A stretch of DNA of 64,000 bases. Source: Thermococcus sp. AM4 (GTDB lineage Archaea > Methanobacteriota_B > Thermococci > Thermococcales > Thermococcaceae). Positions 8,847-17,660 of the stretch are shown piece after piece. Where the stretch lies: NCBI RefSeq assembly GCF_000151205.2, contig NC_016051.1, forward strand, positions 310,001 through 374,000, given 5' to 3'. Under the pieces are notes generated by a model. The model was not told the DNA's origin, did no database searches, and saw only the letters and a list, made by a program, of their open reading frames with translations. How positions within the stretch are numbered: position 1 is the first letter of the stretch; the number at the start of each line of letters is the position of its first letter. The position numbers and the translations under genes are program-made.

Positions 8847-10208
8847 TCAATCTTCGCCCTTGGAAGAGATAAGCCTTTCGAAGTCCTTCAAGTCCCAGAT
8901 CAAAAATCCTTCTTCTCTCAGATCCTCTTTCCCCTCAACGTTCTTCGCCACAAGCCCGTAGCGTTTCTCCCAGTCATCAAGTCCCACCAGCCCAGCCTTC
9001 CGTTCCAAGTCCTTCAAAACGCCCCGCGCTTCCCTCTCGCTCAGGCTCTTCCACTTCACCTCAACAAAGAGCGCTTTCCTCTCGCGTTCGTTCAAAGCAA
9101 CCAAATCAATCTCCTCGCCCTTACGCCACCACCTGCCGATTTTTGTAAAGCGGAACGGCAGCTTTCCAGCTTTATTGAGTTCGACGAGGAAATGCCGAGC
9201 AACTTTCTCAAACACCGGGCCAAGGTAATGGTCGTAGTCTCGCTTGATCTCCTCAACGTCAAAGATGCCCTCCTCGATGGCCGAAAGGTTTGGATAGACG
9301 AAGCGGAACCAGAAGGCGAGGAAGTTGTCGGCCACGTAGTAGCGACCCCTCTTTGAGCTCGGCTTTTCCGTTATCGGGACTTCCCTCACCACCAGCCCAG
9401 TTTCGATGAGGTTTCTCAGGTAGGGCGTTACATCCGAGTGTCTCATGCCGATAAAGTCCCTTATCTCCTTTGGCGTCGTTTTGCCCAAGGCTATTGCCTC
9501 CAGTATGCGCCGGTAGGTTCTCGTCTCCGTAAACTCGTACCTAAGCAGAAAATCAACCTCGTCGCGGAAGAAGCTCACCGGGTTCCTCAGCTCATTATTG
9601 AGCCACTCCCAGAAGGGCAACCTAACCTGCGTTATGTAGAACGGAATTCCATCGGTCATGCCGTAGACTTCTACGAGTTCCTTCCAGTCGGCATCAGGGA
9701 AGAACTCCCTCAGATGGAGAAATTTCAAGGGCTTGAGCTTCATTGAGCCTGTTCTCCTGCCGTAAAGAGGGCTCTTGTAGCTGAGAACTTTCTCCGTCAT
9801 CATGCTCACGGAGGAGCCGAGGAGAATGAGTTTTGTGTTCGAATCTGAAAGTTCCGTGTCAATAGCCCTCTGAAAAACGCTCAAAACGGTGGGGTCTTCC
9901 TTTATGATGTTAGGGAACTCGTCGATGACAATAACCTTTCCCCTGAGGGCGTGGAGAAGGCCCTCCCAGTCTCCCCGGGCGTATCTCACCTCCGGAAAAA
10001 CTCTCTCAGCAGTCCCCCGGAAGTGCCTCAGGTTACCCCCCTCGACGGCGAGGTAGTAAACGTGGGGAACGTCTTTCACGGCTTCGAGGACGAGACGGGT
10101 CTTCCCAACACGCCTTCTCCCATAGATGATGATTAGCTCGAAATTCTCGCTTGAGAGCCGTTCTCTCAGTGCCTTAAGCTCCTCATTTCTATTTACGAAC
10201 TTGGTCAT
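8847..10208 (-). CDS. Archaeal P-loop ATPase with C-terminal PD-(D/E)XK-like domain (PF01637/DUF234 type)
   Basis: A 453-residue protein. Walker A is YGRRRVGKTRLV (~residues 29-40), Walker B KVIVIDEFPNI (~92-102), sensor ILLGSSVSMM. A winged-helix region follows (TTPKEIRDFIGMRHSDVTPYLRNLIETG), and the C-terminus holds GEEIDLVALNERERKALFVEVKW: ExD then E-x-K, the PD-(D/E)XK pattern of the DUF234 region. It is a different subfamily from the ATPase at 6552, though the architecture is parallel. The ATG at 10208 directly abuts a palindromic operator arm, with a TATA box about 35 bases upstream, so the leader is very short and no Shine-Dalgarno is present. Biological role unknown. Confidence 0.8.
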   Translation of the reverse strand: MTKFVNRNEELKALRERLSSENFELIIIYGRRRVGKTRLVLEAVKDVPHVYYLAVEGGNLRHFRGTAERVFPEVRYARGDWEGLLHALRGKVIVIDEFPNIIKEDPTVLSVFQRAIDTELSDSNTKLILLGSSVSMMTEKVLSYKSPLYGRRTGSMKLKPLKFLHLREFFPDADWKELVEVYGMTDGIPFYITQVRLPFWEWLNNELRNPVSFFRDEVDFLLRYEFTETRTYRRILEAIALGKTTPKEIRDFIGMRHSDVTPYLRNLIETGLVVREVPITEKPSSKRGRYYVADNFLAFWFRFVYPNLSAIEEGIFDVEEIKRDYDHYLGPVFEKVARHFLVELNKAGKLPFRFTKIGRWWRKGEEIDLVALNERERKALFVEVKWKSLSEREARGVLKDLERKAGLVGLDDWEKRYGLVAKNVEGKEDLREEGFLIWDLKDFERLISSKGED

Positions 10209-10243
10209 GTGATAATCACCGTTATGATAATGGTGATTATCAC
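10209..10243 (-). promoter_or_regulatory. Operator: paired palindromes between TATA and start of ATPase gene
   Basis: GTGATAATCACC (10209-10220) and GGTGATTATCAC (10232-10243) are perfect inverted copies separated by 11 bases. Each arm is itself nearly palindromic (GTGAT-A/T-ATCAC), and the spacer holds a third partial copy (ATGATAAT). The minus-strand order is TATA-like CTTAAAG (10243-10249), arm, spacer, arm, ATG. Binding here would cover the whole initiation region. The motif differs from the TTTGCA/TGCAAA sites of the other ATPase. Confidence 0.75.
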
Positions 10244-10257
10244 TTTAAGCCTTTCGC

Positions 10258-11532
10258 TTACAGGAGTTCTAAAACCCTCTCCTCCCCTCCCGGTAGCACC
10301 AGCGGCCTCGACAGGTGCTTCCTCGCATCTGGAGGAACCTCGTAAATCTTCCTCTCCAGCTCGCGCGGGACTTCAACCGGAACCAGCTTCTTCGGCATCT
10401 TATAGCCGCAGCGCTTGCACTTCAGGTAGTCGCCCTTGCTCTTCATCGTTCCCCCACAGCGCGGGCACCTCGGCTTTCTGTATTCGATTTTCGGGACGAG
10501 CTTCACCAGATAGAACTTCTCAAGGTTGAGGGTCAAGATTCCCTCGTGCTCCTTAACCCCTCCAGCGGCTATGATTTCATCACCGGGCAGGAGCTTCCGA
10601 ACGTAGTTCCTGAACTTCTTCGTCGGCTCGAAGGCTGCCACCCTGATTTTCCCGGTCTCGTCCTCAAGCTCGAAGAAAACGTGCCTCCCGCGCTCCCAGT
10701 ATGGCCCGGAAACCCTTCCCCTGACAACCGCGCTGTCGTATAGCCTCAGCTCGCCAATTTTTTTGGGAGTCAGATGGTCGTCGGTGTTCTGGTTCGTCTT
10801 GTAGAGCTGGTAGAAAGCTATCGGCTCCCCAAAGCGGACCATCTCAAAGGCCTGGAGAACCTTTCCCCGGTCAATTCCCCTGATTCCGACGAGAACGGGG
10901 TCCTTGCCGTGGGGGGCTATGAGGACGGTTCTCTTGTAATAATCCACGTTATCGTAGGTGAAGGGGTAGCTCCACCTGTCGGCCAAAAACACGCTTTCGG
11001 CGTCGACTTTTCTCGGCTTTCCCCAGTTCTCCGGTTCGCGGTAAGCTAAAAGCTCGTAGGTGAAGGTCTTTAAGGGATAGCCGATTGAAGCTAAAGCTCC
11101 GATTATGCCCCTGCCGAGCTTGAACTTAAAGATTTCAGCTCCTACCTCCCTCGCAACATTCTCAGCTTCCTCGATGGTAACGTGCTCCCTCAAAGCTTTG
11201 AGCGAGAACTCCCTCAGTCTTTCGGGGATTTCGCCCTCGAGAAAGGCGACGCCGGGGTTGGTGTTCTCGTGTGTGAAATCCGCAAGCTGATTAACGTAGA
11301 ACAGCACGAGGTCCTTAATCTCTGGAAGGGCCTCCTCATCGACCTCGAACGTCATCGCAACCGCTCCGTTCCCGCGCGTCTTGTAGGGGATGTTCGGGTT
11401 CAGTCGTATAAGCCTCGGCAGGTCGATGGGCTCAGCTAAGCGCGACAGCTCGCGGTACAGGAGCGCGCCGAGGTAGGTCGTGCACATGCCGTTGGGTGAA
11501 TCAGTGTCATCGATTCCGATGTGGAGGAGCAT
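10258..11532 (-). CDS. tiaS: tRNA(Ile2) 2-agmatinylcytidine synthetase
   Basis: A 424-residue ATP-dependent enzyme that attaches agmatine to cytidine 34 of tRNA-Ile(CAU) so that it reads AUA codons. The N-terminus [19 protein letters not shown] is the diagnostic TiaS motif. A central catalytic region is followed by an OB-fold ([20 protein letters not shown], ~275-295) and a zinc ribbon with two CxxC pairs (CPRCGG ... CKRCGYK, ~355-380). Domain order and length match archaeal TiaS. About 20 bp separate its start from the downstream end of the gene at 11555 on the same strand, so co-transcription is likely. Confidence 0.95.
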   Translation of the reverse strand: MLLHIGIDDTDSPNGMCTTYLGALLYRELSRLAEPIDLPRLIRLNPNIPYKTRGNGAVAMTFEVDEEALPEIKDLVLFYVNQLADFTHENTNPGVAFLEGEIPERLREFSLKALREHVTIEEAENVAREVGAEIFKFKLGRGIIGALASIGYPLKTFTYELLAYREPENWGKPRKVDAESVFLADRWSYPFTYDNVDYYKRTVLIAPHGKDPVLVGIRGIDRGKVLQAFEMVRFGEPIAFYQLYKTNQNTDDHLTPKKIGELRLYDSAVVRGRVSGPYWERGRHVFFELEDETGKIRVAAFEPTKKFRNYVRKLLPGDEIIAAGGVKEHEGILTLNLEKFYLVKLVPKIEYRKPRCPRCGGTMKSKGDYLKCKRCGYKMPKKLVPVEVPRELERKIYEVPPDARKHLSRPLVLPGGEERVLELL

Positions 11533-11554
11533 GGTTGGAGAAAAGAGTTGAGGC

Positions 11555-12070
11555 TTAAAAATTAAACGCCTCCGCGAGGGCTTTCCTGAACTCCTCCCTG
11601 CTCATGCACGGCCCGTTCCTCTTCAGCCTGACCGCGGCGATCTTGTAGTTGCCCTTTCCGACGAACCGGCAGGCCTTCTCGGGCTCATCAACCAGTCTCG
11701 CGACCGCGTAGGTTACCCCGTCGCGCTCGATGTAGTCTATCACCGTGTCCTGGAAGCCGGTGAAGACTACGACGCACTTCCTGCCCGGGTTGAGGGGCTT
11801 TAAGTCCTCGTCGATTGGAGGAAGTCTCTTGACGACGCACTCGCCCGGGAAGTCGTGGGCCTTGAGCCTTCTTATGAGCTCGGGCATCTCACCTGTTTCC
11901 TCGAAGCGTTCGAGCTCTTCCCTTGAAACCTCGACGGGCTTGGTCGAGTAGCAGAGGAACTCCTCGTCGTGGAACATCAGGTAGGTTCCGTCCTTCAGGA
12001 ACATGAAGGCTATCCTCTCCCTCGGAAGGTCGAAGATGTAGCCTGATCTGCTCTTCTTGACCTCGTACAT
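11555..12070 (-). CDS. Conserved hypothetical protein (171 aa)
   Basis: A soluble 171-residue protein that I do not assign to a family. It contains alternating beta-type segments ([56 protein letters not shown]), four cysteines, and no signal peptide or membrane segment. The start at ATG 12070 follows a GGTGG ribosome site; an in-frame GTG at 12079 would overlap that site. It lies immediately upstream of tiaS on the same strand and downstream of moaC. Codon use and GC content match its neighbours, so it looks like a real resident gene. Confidence 0.65.
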   Translation of the reverse strand: MYEVKKSRSGYIFDLPRERIAFMFLKDGTYLMFHDEEFLCYSTKPVEVSREELERFEETGEMPELIRRLKAHDFPGECVVKRLPPIDEDLKPLNPGRKCVVVFTGFQDTVIDYIERDGVTYAVARLVDEPEKACRFVGKGNYKIAAVRLKRNGPCMSREEFRKALAEAFNF

Positions 12071-12117
12071 CCGAACCACCGGCCCAACTGCGCGTGGACA
12101 CTTATAACCCTAACTGG

Positions 12118-12582
12118 TCATTTTTGTTTAATCTTCTCCACGACATGGACGTCATCTATCCTCGTCACCGGGTACTGGCCGTTCTCGTCCTTCTCGACGG
12201 CCTTCACCATGTCCCATATCGTGAGCAGCGCGACTGTTACGCCCGTTAAAGCCTCCATCTCGACGCCGGTCTTGTAATAGGCGCGAACCTCGCAGGTTGC
12301 CTCGATGTAGTCATTACCAAACTCGAAGGTTATGTCAACGCCGGTCAGCGGTATCGGGTGGCAGAGGGGTATCAACTCGGGCGTTTTCTTGACCGCTAAA
12401 ATCCCGGCAATCTGGGCCGTCGCGATGACGTTGCCCTTCTTCGTCTTGCCGGCCTTTATGAGCTCTATCGTTTCCGGTTTGAGCCTTATCCTTCCCTTCG
12501 CGACGGCCTTTCGAAAAACCACGTCCTTGTGGCCGACCTCGACCATCTTGACGCCCCGCTCATCGACGTGGGTCAGCTCCAT
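12118..12582 (-). CDS. moaC: Cyclic pyranopterin monophosphate synthase
   Basis: A 154-residue enzyme of molybdopterin/tungstopterin cofactor synthesis, acting after MoaA on the GTP-derived intermediate. Family motifs are present: [15 protein letters not shown] (about 64-78) and [23 protein letters not shown] (about 97-120) with the conserved Glu-Met-Glu. Thermococcales need it for tungsten-containing ferredoxin oxidoreductases. Start ATG 12582 is preferred because a clean GGTGATC ribosome site precedes it; the longer GTG start at 12615 would be upstream of that site. It is divergent from the esterase, with the two promoters sharing the AT-rich core near 12631-12642. Confidence 0.95.
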   Translation of the reverse strand: MELTHVDERGVKMVEVGHKDVVFRKAVAKGRIRLKPETIELIKAGKTKKGNVIATAQIAGILAVKKTPELIPLCHPIPLTGVDITFEFGNDYIEATCEVRAYYKTGVEMEALTGVTVALLTIWDMVKAVEKDENGQYPVTRIDDVHVVEKIKQK

Positions 12583-12632
12583 TCCGATCACCGGGGTGAG
12601 TTCGCTCCGCCCCACTAAAACCTTTGGGTTAA

Positions 12633-12642
12633 CGCTATAAAC
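12633..12642. promoter_or_regulatory. TATA region between moaC and the secreted esterase
   Basis: CGCTATAAAC on the plus strand places initiation for the esterase near 12662, right at its first possible start codons. On the minus strand GTTTATAGCG could serve moaC, giving a leader of about 30 bases with its GGTGATC site. One AT-rich core may serve both directions. Confidence 0.45.
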
Positions 12643-12663
12643 GACTTTGGCGATCTGTTTGAG

Positions 12664-13974
12664 GTGGTGGAGTTGAAGAGCACGAAGGCCCTCACGCTGT
12701 TCATCGCGATCCTTCTCATCGCGTCCCTCGGATGCATAGGTGGCTCAAACGGCGGGGTGTCCTCCACGCAATCTCCATCGACTTCGGCGGGAACTCATTC
12801 AAGCCTCTGGACGAGTACGCGGGCGACCTCAAGCGTTTCAAGCACCTCAAACACCGAAACAACCGCCTGGCACCCGCCCCAGGGGGAAAAGAACGTGACG
12901 GTAACTTTCATCGTTTCCGTGCCCGGCTACACGCCTCAAAACGCCAGCGTTTACATAGCGGGCGACTTCAACGGCTGGAATACGGAGGACGAGCGCTTCA
13001 GGCTGAAGAGACTTCCGGACGGGAGGTGGGCGATAAACCTGACCTTCCCCTACGGGACCGTTATAAGCTTCAAGTTCACGCGGGGCTCGTGGGAGACCGT
13101 GGAGGTCGGGCCAGCCGGTGGAGAAATCCCGGACAGGCACTTCGTCTTCAGGAAGAGCGGGGTGTACGAGCTCAGGGTGTACAACTGGCGCGATCACTTT
13201 GAGAAGGCTACCCATACGATAAGCGGCAACGTGAAGGTATTCAAGATGTTCTCCCCCCAGCTCAACAGAACCGTCCGCGTCTGGGTCTACCTTCCGCCGG
13301 ACTACGGCAAAAACGAGAAGAAGAGGTATCCGGTTCTCTACATGCTCGACGGCCAGAACATCTTCGACAACGCAACGGCCTTCGCAGGCGAATGGGGGGT
13401 TGACGAGACCCTCGAAGAGCTCTACAACAAAACGGGGTTCTCGATAATAGTGGTTGGGATCGACAACGGCGGGGAGAGAAGGATAGACGAGTACGCCCCT
13501 TGGAAAAACGAATGGTACGGGAAGGGCGGCGAGGGAAACGCCACGCTCGAGTTCATAGTGGAGAACCTCAAGCCCTACATAGATGCCCTCTACCGCACGG
13601 AGCGCGGGGAGACGGGGATAATGGGTTCATCCCTCGGTGGACTTCTTGCCCTCTACGCAGGCTTTGCATACCCCGACACCTTCCGGTACGTCGGAGCGAT
13701 GAGCCCCTCGCTCTGGTTCAACCCCGAGATATACGGGTTCATCGAGAACGCCGAGCGGGGCCCGGAGAAGATCTACCTCTACTGGGGAACCAGCGAGGGG
13801 AGCAATCCTCAGAAGATGATGGAGGACGGCCGTAAACTCGTGGAGGTACTGAAGGAAAAGGGATACGTTGAGGGACGGAACCTCAAGGTGGTCGTCGAGG
13901 AAGGTGGCGAGCACAACGAGCGTTACTGGGGCAGACACTTCGCTGAGGCCGTGACCTGGCTCTTCGGCGGATAA
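12664..13974 (+). CDS. Secreted/lipoprotein esterase with N-terminal carbohydrate-binding-type Ig domain
   Basis: Up to 436 residues. A hydrophobic signal ends in a lipobox-like IASLGC, followed by a Ser/Thr-rich linker (about 26-75). Next comes an E-set/CBM48-like domain ([37 protein letters not shown], residues ~78-175). An esterase-D-type alpha/beta-hydrolase follows, with the nucleophile in [14 protein letters not shown] and a C-terminal histidine in [11 protein letters not shown]. This architecture occurs in enterochelin-esterase-like and carbohydrate-ester hydrolases; the substrate is not determined. GTG 12664 is the longest start, but TTG 12673 after GAGGTGG is equally plausible and gives a compact basic signal peptide ([15 protein letters not shown]). 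Confidence 0.85.
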   Translation: MVELKSTKALTLFIAILLIASLGCIGGSNGGVSSTQSPSTSAGTHSSLWTSTRATSSVSSTSNTETTAWHPPQGEKNVTVTFIVSVPGYTPQNASVYIAGDFNGWNTEDERFRLKRLPDGRWAINLTFPYGTVISFKFTRGSWETVEVGPAGGEIPDRHFVFRKSGVYELRVYNWRDHFEKATHTISGNVKVFKMFSPQLNRTVRVWVYLPPDYGKNEKKRYPVLYMLDGQNIFDNATAFAGEWGVDETLEELYNKTGFSIIVVGIDNGGERRIDEYAPWKNEWYGKGGEGNATLEFIVENLKPYIDALYRTERGETGIMGSSLGGLLALYAGFAYPDTFRYVGAMSPSLWFNPEIYGFIENAERGPEKIYLYWGTSEGSNPQKMMEDGRKLVEVLKEKGYVEGRNLKVVVEEGGEHNERYWGRHFAEAVTWLFGG

Positions 13975-14005
13975 ACTTTTTATCCCCTTTCCCGTCCTTT
14001 TAACG

Positions 14006-15733
14006 ATGAAGCTGAAACTCAACCCGGAGGCTAAAGCCGTACTGCGGGCGATAAAGGAGGAGATAAAGAGGAGAACGCTCCTCCCGGAGAGTTCGGCCCT
14101 TCTTGAAAGATTCGAGCCCACCTCCGATCCGGAGGAGATACGGAGGAGGCAGGAGTATTTTCGGGGGATGCTCCCGCTGATCCGCGAGGACATTGGGGAG
14201 CACATAGCGCGCGTAAAGCCGATCCGCTTTAAGAGGGACTACCTCCACGACAGGATTCTGGTGGTTGATGAAAATGAACTCGAGAGAGCGGAAGAGCTCG
14301 GCCTGTGCGGGGTCACCACCGAGCCGGTTGAGCCCGGGGAGTACCCCATCGTCCTCAGCACCGTTGGTTACGGCATCGACGTTGAGTTAAGTCCCGCGCA
14401 GATAGCACCGGAACTCTACGTCCTGCCCCTCTGGGAGAACAGGGAAACCCTGAGGGCTCTATCGAGAATAGGGGAGATCCTGGGGAGAAAAAGCGTTGCA
14501 GGCGAAATCCTGCGCGAGCTCAGGCCTCTCGGAGAGGTGATGGAGAGGAGGAAGGTCCTTGAGGCCCTCGAAGAGATCGTGGCGGAGAAGGAAAGGGAGC
14601 TGAACGAGAAGATCTCCGAGAGGCTGGAGCGCTTCAGTCTGACCCTGACGGGTAAGGAGCTCGTGGCGTTTCTGAGCGAGCTGAGGGCCGGTAATTACGA
14701 GGCAATATTCAGGCACTTCGGGGGGATCGAGGGCGAGATCCTCGACCTCATCAACGAGGCTGAGAGGGAGCTGAGCGAGAGGCTTGGAGTTGCGGTGGAA
14801 CTCTTCTCCCGGGACGAGATGTACCCCGTTCGTGCGGTTCCCGAGCGCGTTGAGGCCCTCTACCGCGAACTCGACGGAGAGCTCAAGGTTGAGCTCTACA
14901 TGAGGGGCAGGGAGATCCTGGAGAGAATAGCCCCTCTCCTTCCCGAGCTCAAGAGGGAACTCGAATCCGTCAGGGAGCTCGACTTTCTGAGGGCCGTCAA
15001 GGATTTCGCGGGGGACTTTTCGTTTCCCGAGCTCTGGAAGGGCGGCATCGCCTTCGTAAACGGGAGGCACCTTTTCATCGAGAACCCTCAGCCCGTCAGC
15101 TACGTTATCGGCGCCAAACCGGCGGACTTCAGCGTTCCCGGTTCAGAGAGGATAGCCGGCGAGAGAATAGTCATCCTCACGGGCGCCAACAGCGGCGGAA
15201 AGACGAGCCTGCTCGAGCTGATAACCCAGATCGAGGTGCTCTTCCACATGGGCTTTCCGGTTCCAGCTGAAAGGGCGTGGCTCGAACCCCTCGACGAGGT
15301 TTTCTTCTTCAGAAGGAAGAGGAGCGCCTATGGGGCCGGAGCCTTCGAGACCGCGCTCAGGTCATTCGTTCGGGCGCTCAGGGGAGGCGGAAAAAAGCTC
15401 ATACTCATCGACGAGTTCGAGGCCATAACAGAGCCGGGCGCGGCTGTTAAGATAATAGGCGAACTCCTGCGGATAGCCCATGAGAGGGGCTTTTACGTGG
15501 TTATAGTGTCCCATCTCGGCGAGGATCTGAAAAAAGAGCTCCCCTTCGCTCGGGTGGACGGAATAGAGGCCAAAGGGCTCGACGAAAGCCTGAACCTGAT
15601 AGTTGACAGGCAGCCGCGCTTCGGGAGGATAGGGAGGAGCACTCCGGAGCTCATAGTGGAAAGGTTAGCCCGGAAGAGAAAGGGGGCCGAGAGGGAGATA
15701 TTCGAGAGGATTCTGCGGGCCTTCAGACCTTGA
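14006..15733 (+). CDS. MutS-related DNA-binding ATPase (archaeal MutS2/MutS5-like)
   Basis: A 575-residue protein with a long helical N-terminal/core region containing heptad-rich stretches (about 180-350) and a C-terminal MutS-type ATPase. Walker A is LTGANSGGKTSLLE (~393-406), Walker B KKLILIDEFEAI (~470), and a conserved histidine-containing switch VVIVSHLGEDL follows. There is no mismatch-recognition domain I, so it is not a classical MutS; a role in recombination or branched-DNA handling is inferred. The ATG at 14006 follows a T-rich promoter at about 13975-13985 with little leader. It overlaps by 11 bp the 3' end of the convergent MATE gene. Confidence 0.85.
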   Translation: MKLKLNPEAKAVLRAIKEEIKRRTLLPESSALLERFEPTSDPEEIRRRQEYFRGMLPLIREDIGEHIARVKPIRFKRDYLHDRILVVDENELERAEELGLCGVTTEPVEPGEYPIVLSTVGYGIDVELSPAQIAPELYVLPLWENRETLRALSRIGEILGRKSVAGEILRELRPLGEVMERRKVLEALEEIVAEKERELNEKISERLERFSLTLTGKELVAFLSELRAGNYEAIFRHFGGIEGEILDLINEAERELSERLGVAVELFSRDEMYPVRAVPERVEALYRELDGELKVELYMRGREILERIAPLLPELKRELESVRELDFLRAVKDFAGDFSFPELWKGGIAFVNGRHLFIENPQPVSYVIGAKPADFSVPGSERIAGERIVILTGANSGGKTSLLELITQIEVLFHMGFPVPAERAWLEPLDEVFFFRRKRSAYGAGAFETALRSFVRALRGGGKKLILIDEFEAITEPGAAVKIIGELLRIAHERGFYVVIVSHLGEDLKKELPFARVDGIEAKGLDESLNLIVDRQPRFGRIGRSTPELIVERLARKRKGAEREIFERILRAFRP

Positions 15734-17117
15734 CGTACTTCCAGCGCCCCCTTCTGAATATCCACCAGTACATCGCGGCGCTCGTGAAGGTTTCGAGGCT
15801 CATAGCTATCCACGCCGCTATGACGCCCAGCCCCTCGAAGGTAAAGCCCGGGAAGGTAAAGCCGAGAACCCTGAAGGCCGGGATCTCGAAGCCGAAGCCG
15901 AGGAGGTAAGCCGGGAGGATCCTGAAGAACAGCTTGCTGACGGCCGTAACGTACATCGGGCTTTTGGTGTCTCCGGCACCCCTCAAAGCCCCGCTGAGAA
16001 CGAAGACCCACCCGAGGGGAATCTCACTTATCCCAACTATTATGAGGTATATGCTCGCCAGCCTCAGAACCTCGCCGTAGTGCGGATCGTTCGGGTTGAG
16101 GAAGGGCATGACGAGGTAGCGCGGGAAGAGTATGAGAACCACCGCCATAACGCTCATGAAGGCCGTTATCATTTTGAGGGCTTCCTTCACAGTTTTTTCA
16201 GCCAAATCTGGCCTTTTTGCGCCGAGACTCTGGCCGACGAGAGCTGAGGAAGCCACGTTGAAGCCGAAAGCCGGCATGTAGGCGATGCTCTCTATCCTCA
16301 GGCCTATCTGGTGGGCGCTGAGGGCTATGCTTCCAAACCTCGTGACTATCGTCATGTACAGGAAGTTGTAGAAGCTGAAGAGACCGCGCTCCACCAGGGC
16401 GGGGATTCCGATCCTCACGATCCTCTCAATAAGGGGTAGGTCAAGCCTCCAGCTGGGCCTCAGGTGGAGCACGAGCCGGCCGGTGAGAAGCAGGTAGAAA
16501 CCGATGAGGAACGATACGGTTATTCCAATTCCTGAGGCCCAGGCTGCACCCACAGGGCCGAGCCTCGGAAAGCCGAGCTTGCCGTAGATCAGCAGGTAGT
16601 CGAGGACCGCGTTTATGACGTTCATCACGATGCCGAGTTTCATCGGGGTTTTTGTGTCCCCCGCTCCCCTGAGGGCGGAGAAGAACGTGAACCCCACGAA
16701 CCTTATGGGGTAGAACAGGAAGAGAACCTTGAGGTAGGAGTAGGCTATGCTGAAGGTTTCCCCCTTTGCGCCCATTATCCTCAGCACGTCATCGCCGAGA
16801 AACCAGCCGAAGAGAAACACGGGGATGCCGAGGAGGAACGCAAGGTAGAGGCTCTGCTCCAGAACGAGCTCGGCCTTTTCAAAGTCCCTCGCGCCCACGA
16901 ACCTTGCGACGAGGGCGAGGGTTCCAACGGAAACAGACATCATTATCGGGAACATGAACCAGCTTATCTGCCCCCCGAGGCCGACCGCACCGACCGCTAT
17001 TGCGCTGACGTGGCCGACCATTAAAGTATCGACTAGGTTGAGCAGGGTCTGGGAGATGTTCCCGAGTATTGCAGGCCACGCCAGGGACCACAGCTTCCTC
17101 CGGAGGTTCTCTTCCAT
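15723..17117 (-). CDS. MATE-family efflux transporter
   Basis: A 464-residue inner membrane protein with about 12 hydrophobic segments. N-terminal hallmarks are LRRKLWSLAWPAILGNISQT and LVDTLMVGHVSAIAVGAVGLG, repeated in the second half (IPALVERGLFSFYNFLYMTI). This is the multidrug and toxin extrusion fold, which uses Na+ or H+ gradients. It is distinct from the tandem MATE pair at 21.8-24.6 kb, sharing only family-level similarity. It overlaps the end of the MutS-like gene by 11 bp in convergent orientation and lies 66 bp downstream of aIF5A on the same strand. The exported compound is unknown. Confidence 0.9.
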   Translation of the reverse strand: MEENLRRKLWSLAWPAILGNISQTLLNLVDTLMVGHVSAIAVGAVGLGGQISWFMFPIMMSVSVGTLALVARFVGARDFEKAELVLEQSLYLAFLLGIPVFLFGWFLGDDVLRIMGAKGETFSIAYSYLKVLFLFYPIRFVGFTFFSALRGAGDTKTPMKLGIVMNVINAVLDYLLIYGKLGFPRLGPVGAAWASGIGITVSFLIGFYLLLTGRLVLHLRPSWRLDLPLIERIVRIGIPALVERGLFSFYNFLYMTIVTRFGSIALSAHQIGLRIESIAYMPAFGFNVASSALVGQSLGAKRPDLAEKTVKEALKMITAFMSVMAVVLILFPRYLVMPFLNPNDPHYGEVLRLASIYLIIVGISEIPLGWVFVLSGALRGAGDTKSPMYVTAVSKLFFRILPAYLLGFGFEIPAFRVLGFTFPGFTFEGLGVIAAWIAMSLETFTSAAMYWWIFRRGRWKYVKV

Positions 17118-17183
17118 GGCGATCTAAACGATAAAAGAAGGGTTGATATTTAAGGCTTTCTGAAGAAGCGAGAAGAGAGGGGC

Positions 17184-17594
17184 TCACTCGCCCCTGACCT
17201 TCTTAATCTGGATCCTGCCGAGGGTCTCCCAGTACTCGACGGTGATTCCTTCCTTGAGCTGGTCCTTGACCTCGTCCTCGACGCCGGTCTCGATCGGGAC
17301 GTCGTAGAGCTCGTAGGTCTCCATGTCCATAATCTGGACCGTGTCCGGGGTTATCGCTATGACCTGGCCGACGCGCTTGTCGATAATCGGAACGTCAACT
17401 TCCGCGCTGGTCGGCTTAACGATGCTCCTGACCTTTCTGTCGAAGATTCCAACGGCCTCAATCCTGGCCTTGGCGGAGCCGTGCTTTCCTGGCGAGGAAA
17501 CGGTTATGTTCACGATCCTGCAGGGCTCGCCGTCGATGATTATGTACCTTCCGGGCTTGAGCTTGCTGACCTGAACCTTGGTCTTGTCTCCCAT
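17184..17594 (-). CDS. eif5A: Translation initiation factor aIF5A (hypusinated)
   Basis: A 136-residue elongation/initiation factor that relieves ribosome stalling once modified. The hypusination loop [10 protein letters not shown] is intact, placing the modified lysine at K37. An SH3-like N-terminal domain is followed by an OB-fold C-terminal domain (about 70-136). The modifying enzyme, deoxyhypusine synthase, is at 5294-6301 in the same window. The ATG follows GGGAGGT about 10 bases upstream. It appears to be its own transcription unit. Confidence 0.97.
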   Translation of the reverse strand: MGDKTKVQVSKLKPGRYIIIDGEPCRIVNITVSSPGKHGSAKARIEAVGIFDRKVRSIVKPTSAEVDVPIIDKRVGQVIAITPDTVQIMDMETYELYDVPIETGVEDEVKDQLKEGITVEYWETLGRIQIKKVRGE

Positions 17595-17660
17595 CTTCCA
17601 TACCTCCCGTAAGCGTTCTATTCCAACTCGGAAAGGCCATTTAAAAAATTTTTGAAGGGC

